Origin: Pseudomonadota bacterium
GTDB taxonomy: Bacteria; Pseudomonadota; Gammaproteobacteria; Burkholderiales; Rhodocyclaceae
NCBI GenBank assembly: GCA_021811225.1
Contig: JAJZPJ010000079.1
Span: 1-11,557 of the forward strand
Direction of reading: 5' to 3'
Length of the DNA: 11,557 nt
Shown here one piece after another: positions 6,513 through 11,557 of the stretch. The position numbers were made by a program, and so were the translations under genes. The first letter of the stretch is position 1. Every line of letters begins with the position of its first letter. The notes under the pieces are model-generated. The model saw only the letters and a list, made by a program, of their open reading frames with translations, searched no databases and was not told the origin of the DNA.

Positions 6513-8717
6513 TTAGCCGAAGCCCTTCATGGGCGACATGCCGATCTCGACGATCTTCGCCGCGTAGTCGTTGATCAGGGCGGCCACGCGCGCATTGTCG
6601 GTGATCGCCACCTCGTAGCTGGCGACCCGCTCGACCTCCAGACCGAGCTGCTTCAGCGTGTCGTCGATCTTGCTCATGCGGTAGGTGGCCAGCTCCGAGC
6701 CCTTGACGAAGTGGCACTGGTAGTTCTCGCCGTGCTTGCAGCCCATCATCATCACGCCGTCGTAGCCGGAGTTCAGCGCATCGGTGATCCAGATGGTATT
6801 CACCGAGCCTAAGCAGCGCACCGGGATCGCCCGGACGAAGGCCGAATAGGTGTGGTGCGCGAGGCCGGCCATGTCGAGCGCCGGGTAGGCGTCGTTTTCG
6901 CAGGCCAGGAGCAGGATGCGCGGCTTCTCGGAGAATTCGTCGGGGATGTCGACCGCCTTGATCTGGTTGCCGACGGTGTCCACCGAATAGTTCTCGAACG
7001 AGATCACCCGCACCGGGCAGGCGCCCATGCAGGTGCCGCACCGGCGGCAGCGCGATTCGTTGAACACCGGGAAGCGCCGCTCGTCCTCGTCGATGGCGCC
7101 GAACGGGCATTCCACCGTGCAGCGCTTGCACTGGGTGCAGCCCTCCAGGCGCACCATCGGATAGGACAGGTCGCCCACCCGCGGATGGGCGGCGCGGCCG
7201 ATATTGGCGTTCTCGACCGCCTGGATCGCCTTCAGCGCCGCGCCGGTGGCGTCTTCGGTGGCCTGCAGCAGGTCCATCGGCCGGCGCACCGGGCCGGCGG
7301 CGTAGATGCCGGTGCGCCGCGTCTCGTAGGGGAAACAGATGAAGTGCGAGTCGGTCAGGCCGTGGGTGAGCTGCGGCAGATCCTTGCCCTGACGGTAGTT
7401 CAGGTTGAGGATCGAGACCTGCTGGGCCTTGGCCGGATCGTCGTCGGCGAGATCGATATTGACGCCCGAGTTCGGCACCTGGCCGGTGGCCAGGACCACC
7501 AGGTCGGCGTCGAGCGAGACTTCCTCGTCGAGGATCAGGTCGCGGAAATTCACCTTGCAGACGTCTCCCGCCGCCGTGACTCCGGAGGCGCGGCCCTTGG
7601 TGAAGATCACGCCCTTTTCCTGGGCGCTGCGGTAGAAATCCTCGCCCATGCCCGGCACGCGCAGGTCGGTGTACATCACCACGGTATCGACGGCGGGATT
7701 GGCGTCCTTGAAGTACATCGCCTGCTTGATGCTGGTGGCGCAGCAGTGGCCGGAGCAGTAGGACAGATGCGCGCCGCCCTCGTCGCGCTGGCCGGCGCAC
7801 TGGACGAAGACCACGGATTTCACTTCCCGGCCGTCGGCGCGCTTGATCGGCTGGCCGTTGGCGGCTTTGGCCAAGGCCTCCAGTCCGGCCTGATCGACGA
7901 CGTTGGCCAGACCGCCGCCCAGTTCGGGCAGACGGGCGATGTCGTAGTTCGAGGCGCCGGTCGCCTGGATGATGGCGCCGGCCGTCAGGGTCGTCGTGGC
8001 GCCGCTCTCCTGCGCCAGCTCGACGTTGAAGCGGCCGGGTGCGCCGCTGGTCGAGGCGATCACGGAATTGAGATGGATCTTGATGTTCGGATGGGCGCCC
8101 ACTCTCGCCGCGAGTTCGGCAACGCCGGTCTCCTGCGCTTCGCGGTACGGTTGCCTGAAGGGCACGCGCTTCCACAGCTTGGCCGCCCAGCCGCCGAGCT
8201 CCCCGGTCTTCTCGACCAGGACGACCTGGTAGCCGGTCTCGGCCGCCTCCAGCGCCGCCGTCATGCCGGCCATGCCGCCGCCGACCACCAGTATCGTCTT
8301 GTTGTCGGCCTTGTTCGGATTGCCCGCCGGCAGCTTCATCTTCTTCAGCTCGGCGCAGCCCATGCGCAGATAATCCTCGGCCATTTCCTGGCGCACCTCG
8401 TCGTGCTCCGCGCCTTCGGCGACGATCCAGATCACGCCCTCGCGCAGGTTGGCGCGGCTCATCGCCACCGTCGGGAAATCGAAGGCCTCGGTCTTGGCGC
8501 GGCGCGAGCAGGCGGCGATCACGACGTGGCTGACGCCCTCGTTCTCGATGTCGCCCTTGATCAGCGCCACGCCCTCGGGCGAGCAGAGGAAGTCGTGGCG
8601 CCTGACCAGGGCCATCTTGCCTTCCTTCTGCGCGACCTTTTCCATTTGCGCCACATCGAGCTTGTCGCCGATGCCGCAGCCGGCACAGATGTACGCGGCA
8701 GTTTTCATCTCGCTCAT
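6513..8717 (-). CDS. qmoB: QmoB: HdrA-like flavoprotein with ferredoxin and MvhD-like domains
   Basis: This 734-aa protein is close to the usual QmoB length. The N-terminal segment has cysteines C11, C14, C45 and C70, which could hold a cluster. The FAD dinucleotide-binding motif GGGMAG lies at 146-151, and the HdrA signature cysteines C307 and C321/C325/C326 (YCSGHCC) follow. Two [4Fe-4S] motifs lie at C527/530/533/537 and C557/560/563/567. The last 135 residues or so resemble MvhD/FlpD, with C606, C635, C660 and C668 as [2Fe-2S] candidates. Together with QmoA it takes electrons from AprBA in sulfite oxidation, or gives them in sulfate reduction. Its ATG overlaps the qmoA stop as ATGA. A methanogen-style HdrA fused to MvhD is the nearest alternative, but pairing with a separate QmoA argues for QmoB. 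Confidence 0.9.
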   Translation of the reverse strand: MSEMKTAAYICAGCGIGDKLDVAQMEKVAQKEGKMALVRRHDFLCSPEGVALIKGDIENEGVSHVVIAACSRRAKTEAFDFPTVAMSRANLREGVIWIVAEGAEHDEVRQEMAEDYLRMGCAELKKMKLPAGNPNKADNKTILVVGGGMAGMTAALEAAETGYQVVLVEKTGELGGWAAKLWKRVPFRQPYREAQETGVAELAARVGAHPNIKIHLNSVIASTSGAPGRFNVELAQESGATTTLTAGAIIQATGASNYDIARLPELGGGLANVVDQAGLEALAKAANGQPIKRADGREVKSVVFVQCAGQRDEGGAHLSYCSGHCCATSIKQAMYFKDANPAVDTVVMYTDLRVPGMGEDFYRSAQEKGVIFTKGRASGVTAAGDVCKVNFRDLILDEEVSLDADLVVLATGQVPNSGVNIDLADDDPAKAQQVSILNLNYRQGKDLPQLTHGLTDSHFICFPYETRRTGIYAAGPVRRPMDLLQATEDATGAALKAIQAVENANIGRAAHPRVGDLSYPMVRLEGCTQCKRCTVECPFGAIDEDERRFPVFNESRCRRCGTCMGACPVRVISFENYSVDTVGNQIKAVDIPDEFSEKPRILLLACENDAYPALDMAGLAHHTYSAFVRAIPVRCLGSVNTIWITDALNSGYDGVMMMGCKHGENYQCHFVKGSELATYRMSKIDDTLKQLGLEVERVASYEVAITDNARVAALINDYAAKIVEIGMSPMKGFG

Positions 8718-9997
8718 GCTACCTCCACAGCCGCTGTCTTATGCACCACCTGGATCGCCCTCAGCGCTGCCGCGGTCGCGCTTTGTACCGAGCGATTGAC
8801 GTCCGTCGGGCTCGCCGCGGCGCCGGCGCCGAACTGGCCGCCGTCCTTCGAGCCCTCGATGAAGCCGGAGGAATCGACGACGATGTCGTCGGGCAGCTTG
8901 ATGCCGTTGGCTTCCGGCTCCATGCCGATCGCCAGCACGACGAGATCGTGCTCGGTGGCGTAGCGGTGGTAGCCCTCGGTGTCCACGCCGTGCAGGATCA
9001 GGCTGCCGTTCTCGTTCTGGGCGATCCTCGCCACCTTGGACTTGACGAAGCCGACGGTCGGATCCTGCTGGACCTTGCGGTAGAAATCCTCGAAGCGGTC
9101 GATGGCGCGGATGTCGATGTAGTAGATCGTCGATTTGCAGTCGTCGCCGTAGGCTTCGCGCACGTACTGGGTCTGTTTCAGGGAGGCCATGCAGCAGATG
9201 CGCGAGCAGTGGCGCAGGTGGTTCTCGTCGCGCGAGCCGGCGCACTGGATGAAGGCGATGTTCTTCGCCGGCGCGCCATCGGAGGGGCGCAGCAGTTTGC
9301 CGCCGGTGGGGCCGTGGGGATCGGCCAGACGCTCGAACTCGACGCTGGTGATCACGTTGGCGAAGCGGTCGTAGCCGTAAGGCTGGATCTTGGCGGCGTC
9401 GTAGGGCTTCCAGCCGGTGGCCCAGATCACCGAGCCGACCTTGAGTTCGATCGTCTCTTCCTTCATGGCCAGATCGATCGCACCGTACTTGCAGGCGGAA
9501 TTTGCTTTCTCTGCGTCCGCAGTGCCGATGATGGCCGGATCCAGCACGTAGCGCTGGGGATATGCCATGGCGTGCGGCAGGTAGGCGAGCTTGATCTGGG
9601 ACAGACCGTAGTCGTAGGGATTGGGCATCTGCCCGGAGACGGCCAGCGCGCATTCGCCGCAGGCGGTGCAGTTTTCATTGACGTAGCGCGGCGAGAGCTT
9701 CAGCTTGACCGTGTAATCGCCGTTGCGCCCCGACACTTCGGTGACCTCGGCCTGGGTCAGCACCCGCAGCCTGCGATTGCCCTTCAGCCGGCGCAGGTTG
9801 ATTTCCAGGCCGCAGGTCGGATGGCACATCTTCGGGAAGTAACGGTAGAGCAGGGCGGTGCGGCCGCCCAGGGTCGGATTCTTCTCCACCAGGATCACCT
9901 GCTTGCCGCATTCGGCGGCTTCCAGGGCAGCGGTCATGCCGCCGATGCCGCCGCCTACGACCAGAATGGTCTGGTTGGTTGCGATTGAAGCCTTCAC
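8714..9997 (-). CDS. qmoA: QmoA: HdrA-like FAD flavoprotein
   Basis: This 427-aa flavoprotein is the first gene of the qmo-hdr operon. The FAD motif GGGIGG is at residues 15-20 and C58/C62 lie in MCHPTCGLEI. A ferredoxin-like CTACGEC at 110-116 follows, but the fourth cysteine expected soon after is absent; C169 (SACKYGAI) is the next one. The HdrA signature is C252 with C264/C268/C269 (HCSRICC). QmoA forms the soluble core with QmoB and exchanges electrons with APS reductase in the cytoplasm. The start codon is GTG (9995-9997), chosen because GGAGG lies at 10004-10008 at good spacing and the protein then begins just before the Rossmann motif. The stop overlaps qmoB by 4 nt. A generic HdrA label is possible, but size and neighbour fit QmoA. 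Confidence 0.88.
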   Translation of the reverse strand: MKASIATNQTILVVGGGIGGMTAALEAAECGKQVILVEKNPTLGGRTALLYRYFPKMCHPTCGLEINLRRLKGNRRLRVLTQAEVTEVSGRNGDYTVKLKLSPRYVNENCTACGECALAVSGQMPNPYDYGLSQIKLAYLPHAMAYPQRYVLDPAIIGTADAEKANSACKYGAIDLAMKEETIELKVGSVIWATGWKPYDAAKIQPYGYDRFANVITSVEFERLADPHGPTGGKLLRPSDGAPAKNIAFIQCAGSRDENHLRHCSRICCMASLKQTQYVREAYGDDCKSTIYYIDIRAIDRFEDFYRKVQQDPTVGFVKSKVARIAQNENGSLILHGVDTEGYHRYATEHDLVVLAIGMEPEANGIKLPDDIVVDSSGFIEGSKDGGQFGAGAAASPTDVNRSVQSATAAALRAIQVVHKTAAVEVA

Positions 9998-10003
9998 GGC
10001 TAG

Positions 10004-10008
10004 CCTCC
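10004..10008 (-). promoter_or_regulatory. Ribosome binding site deciding the GTG start of qmoA
   Basis: Read on the - strand this is GGAGG, six bases before the GTG at 9997-9995. No in-frame ATG lies nearby with a comparable site, so the GTG is taken as the real start. Confidence 0.75.
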
Positions 10009-10036
10009 AAGGGAAATCGTGCCTGTCGAAGGAGCA

Positions 10037-10086
10037 ATTCTAGCGAGGCAGACCGATCATTCTCGCGCAAATTTTCCTATGAGCAA
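10037..10086 (-). promoter_or_regulatory. Candidate promoter region for the qmo-hdr operon
   Basis: The 120-bp spacer between the phosphoesterase gene and qmoA is richer in A and T than its surroundings. On the - strand, TTGCTC (10086-10081) is followed after 16 bp by GAGAAT (10064-10059). A better -10 match, TAGAAT, lies at 10042-10037, about 40 nt before the GTG, but without a good -35. Either could start the five-gene transcript. Read-through from the genes upstream is also possible because no T-tailed terminator was found between them. Confidence 0.3.
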
Positions 10087-10117
10087 ATAGATGTGGTGAA
10101 TAAACCGGAGGCGCTGT

Positions 10118-10651
10118 TCACAAGCCGCTGCCGGCGCCGCCGGCCAGCGTTCGAATCTCGAAGCGCATGAGCGCGAGATCGCCCAGTACCCAGGTCGCCG
10201 CTGGCGCGCCCAGTCCGGCGACGGTGCCGGGATTGACCAGCCAGGTGCTGCCGCCCTTGAGGTTGGCTTGCGCCCGCACCAGCGGGCGGTGGCTGTGGCC
10301 GCAGCAGACCAGATCGTAGTCGCCGCTACAGGCCATGCCGTGGCCGATGTGGGGATAGTGGGTGATGAAGATGCGCCGGCCGGCCAGTTCGATGGCGGCG
10401 TCCATGCCGTGGTAGCGGAGCAGGCCGTCCGAGCCGCAGGCCAGGTGGGCGATGGCCACCGGGTCGCCGAGGTTGTTGCCGTGTACGACGTGCAGCGGCA
10501 GATCGAGCGCCAGCGTCGCGCGCAGCGTGTTGCCGCCGATGATGTCGCCGCAGTGGATTACCCGTTCTGCGCCTTCGGCCTTGGCCGCGGCCACGGCGGC
10601 GGCCAGCAGTTGGGCGCGGTCGTGGCTGTCGGAGACGATGCAGATCTTCAT
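10118..10651 (-). CDS. YfcE/MJ0936-type metallophosphoesterase
   Basis: This 177-aa calcineurin-like phosphoesterase has the full small-family motif set: DSH with D8 and H10, GD with D36, GNN with N59/N60, H98 in THYPH, and GHSH with H119 and H121. These residues bind two metal ions and hydrolyse a phosphodiester or phosphomonoester; the physiological substrate of most family members is unknown. It is soluble. The ATG overlaps the stop of the 67-aa gene upstream as ATGA, so it is translated together with that gene. It lies 120 nt before qmoA on the same strand but has no obvious role in sulfur metabolism. Confidence 0.9.
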   Translation of the reverse strand: MKICIVSDSHDRAQLLAAAVAAAKAEGAERVIHCGDIIGGNTLRATLALDLPLHVVHGNNLGDPVAIAHLACGSDGLLRYHGMDAAIELAGRRIFITHYPHIGHGMACSGDYDLVCCGHSHRPLVRAQANLKGGSTWLVNPGTVAGLGAPAATWVLGDLALMRFEIRTLAGGAGSGL

Positions 10652-10851
10652 CGGCCGTTGCGCACGAATGAGGTGCCGATGGCGATGCCGAAGACGCTGT
10701 CCAGCGACAGCTTGCGGATCAGCCGGTCGACTTCCGCCTGGCCGTGCTCCTTTGCCACTTCGGCGAGAATCAGCCGGGCGGCGTTGCGGTTGTAGCCGCT
10801 GCCGAAGGATGCCTGGGTGGCGAGCAGTTGCTCCGCCTTCTCCAGCGTCAT
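10648..10851 (-). CDS. Small conserved-looking protein of unknown function (67 aa)
   Basis: The frame from the ATG at 10851-10849 gives a 67-residue mainly helical protein beginning MTLEKAEQLLATQASFGSGY and ending GTSFVRNGR. No motif or membrane segment is recognised. Longer starts in this frame would overlap the upstream gene deeply, and their extra sequence (Arg/Gly/Pro-rich) looks like a shadow frame. ATGA overlaps at both ends (10848-10851 and 10648-10651) place it in a three-gene coupled unit, which is the main evidence that it is real. Confidence 0.7.
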   Translation of the reverse strand: MTLEKAEQLLATQASFGSGYNRNAARLILAEVAKEHGQAEVDRLIRKLSLDSVFGIAIGTSFVRNGR

Positions 10852-11243
10852 ATCAGCGTCGGGCCGTAATAGTCCTGGTCTTCGGCGGCCGCCGCCCTGC
10901 CATGGACTCCGGCGCGCGTGCGTTCGTGATCGGCCTGGACCTGCAGCAGCGTGACCACGCACTCGGTGAGGTCGTCATAGAGGTCTCGGCCGGTGCCGAA
11001 CTGTTCCCGTTCGGAATAGAAGAACTGGCAGCGGAAGCGGGACTCGCCGACCTTGCAGACGACGAATTCGGCGCCGCGCTGGGACCAGTACAGCGTCGGG
11101 CAGGCCGTCGTCTGTTCCGAGTCCGGATCGAGTTGCAGCTCGGCTTCGGCGAGTTCCCAGGGCACCAAGCGCTGATAGCGTTCGAACAGGATCTGGCCGA
11201 TCTGCTGCTGTTCGCGTTCGGTGAAATCGGGAATGGGGTTCAT
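10848..11243 (-). CDS. Hypothetical soluble protein (131 aa)
   Basis: From the ATG at 11243-11241 this is a 131-aa acidic soluble protein beginning MNPIPDFTEREQQQIGQ. Four cysteines are spread through it (CPTLYW, VVCKVG, FRCQFF, TECVVT), and it contains the segment FYSEREQFGTGRDLYDDLTE. I do not recognise the family. A longer version would need the TTG at 11306; the added 21 residues run through an AT-rich spacer and look unlike coding sequence, so the ATG is preferred, although its ribosome site (an AAGAAAG stretch) is weak. The stop overlaps the start of the 67-aa gene by 4 nt. It is the first gene of the coupled trio that includes the phosphoesterase. Confidence 0.72.
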   Translation of the reverse strand: MNPIPDFTEREQQQIGQILFERYQRLVPWELAEAELQLDPDSEQTTACPTLYWSQRGAEFVVCKVGESRFRCQFFYSEREQFGTGRDLYDDLTECVVTLLQVQADHERTRAGVHGRAAAAEDQDYYGPTLI

Positions 11244-11495
11244 GACGTGGTTCTTTCTTGGCGGCGTGCGGGGCGCACTGTACAGGGGTTCTTCAAATTT
11301 AAACAATCACCAATGCTTATCCGAAAATAAAATAATCCGTGCAGGCGGGCTGTGGCTTTGTGAGAGCATTGGGTTTCTCTAATGTACCGATGACCCGCCC
11401 GCGACGCAAGTCGCCGAACAGCTGACGGCGCCAGCCGCGGAGCGCGATGGCCTGCGCCCGCGCAACGGCGTGTCCGCGCAAAAGGAAACAAGATC
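11244..11495. promoter_or_regulatory. Divergent intergenic region with AT-rich core
   Basis: About 250 bp separate the leftward 131-aa gene from the rightward gene at 11496, so both promoters probably lie here. The part from 11290 to 11340 is markedly AT-rich for this window and includes TAAAAT at 11328-11333, a possible -10 for the + strand. For the - strand, TTGTTT and TACAGT spaced 18 bp apart is a weak candidate, with the palindrome CTGTACAG at 11278-11285 over it. Downstream, GCGAC (11401-11405) pairs with GTCGC (11410-11414) around a GCAA loop in what would be the + strand leader. No known riboswitch was recognised. Confidence 0.4.
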
Positions 11496-11557
11496 ATGAG
11501 TTCCAGTCGAAACGCCCAGGTTCTCACCGACCTCGATCCGCCATTTCAAATCGAGCA
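11496..11557 (+). CDS. N-terminus of an unidentified protein (cut by the window end)
   Basis: An ATG at 11496-11498 is preceded by AAGGA at 11482-11486 at suitable spacing, and the frame stays open to the end of the window (20 codons visible). The sequence starts MSSSRNAQ and continues VLTDLDPPFQIE. The phrase around TDLDPPFQI is reminiscent of the start of a PAS sensor domain, but 20 residues are too few to decide. No signal peptide is seen in what is visible. Confidence 0.6.
   Translation, partial: MSSSRNAQVLTDLDPPFQIE

Noticed and set aside
6852..8963. Long + strand open frame opposite qmoB and the end of qmoA (703 codons), and the 692-codon frame on the same strand as qmoB
   Set aside because: Both are shadows. 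The qmoA and qmoB frames carry the FAD and cysteine motifs, while these frames are low-complexity (Arg/Gly/Ala/His-rich) and cross true gene boundaries.
4953..9997. sHdr (lipoate-dependent sulfur-oxidising heterodisulfide reductase-like) system
   Set aside because: That system has a shdrC1B1A-hyp-C2B2 layout with lipoate-binding protein genes. Here there is one hdrC and one hdrB, two distinct HdrA-type proteins, an MvhD-like domain and no lipoate-related gene.
11240..11527. 95-codon - strand frame covering the divergent spacer
   Set aside because: It overlaps the ribosome site and start of the + strand gene and the AT-rich promoter-like region, and it shows no protein features.

Overview
The window reads as GC-rich chromosome of a chemolithoautotrophic sulfur-oxidising proteobacterium, most likely a betaproteobacterium of the Thiobacillus/Sulfuritalea kind. 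This is inferred from the gene set (RuBisCO activase genes next to a Qmo/Hdr electron-transfer operon), the GC-rich codon use and the style of the intergenic sequence. No rRNA, tRNA, CRISPR array, integrase or transposase was seen.

Left block, + strand (258-4056): a YkgJ-type cysteine-cluster protein, cbbQ (MoxR-family AAA+ ATPase) and cbbO (von Willebrand A protein). They are packed as one operon (2-nt gap, then a TGATG overlap). CbbQ and CbbO together remodel inhibited RuBisCO. The operon is preceded by the last codons of an unidentified gene, a GC-rich hairpin-prone spacer, and a strong rho-independent terminator only 12 nt before the first start codon.

Convergent junction (4057-4299): there is no intact gene here. 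On the - strand, an open frame without a start codon resembles the C-terminal end of a YeiH-family putative sulfate exporter. It directly follows the last gene of the sulfur operon and looks like a deletion remnant.

Central block, - strand, transcribed right to left (9997 to 4296): qmoA, qmoB, hdrC, hdrB and a two-CBS-domain protein. QmoA and QmoB are HdrA-type flavoproteins, and QmoB ends in two [4Fe-4S] motifs plus an MvhD-like domain. The membrane subunit QmoC is absent; soluble HdrC and HdrB stand in its place. By family knowledge this module exchanges electrons with APS reductase (AprBA) during oxidation of sulfite to APS. aprBA is not in the window.

Right block: three small - strand genes with successive ATGA overlaps (a 131-aa unknown, a 67-aa unknown and a YfcE-like metallophosphoesterase) lie upstream of qmoA. 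A divergent + strand gene begins at 11496 and runs off the end. Between them lies an AT-richer spacer of about 250 bp.

The window therefore joins carbon fixation (RuBisCO maintenance) with sulfur-based electron supply. The least ordinary points are the qmoAB-hdrCB-CBS arrangement, the incomplete ferredoxin motif in QmoA, the exporter remnant, and the terminator at the very start of the ykgJ-cbbQO operon.
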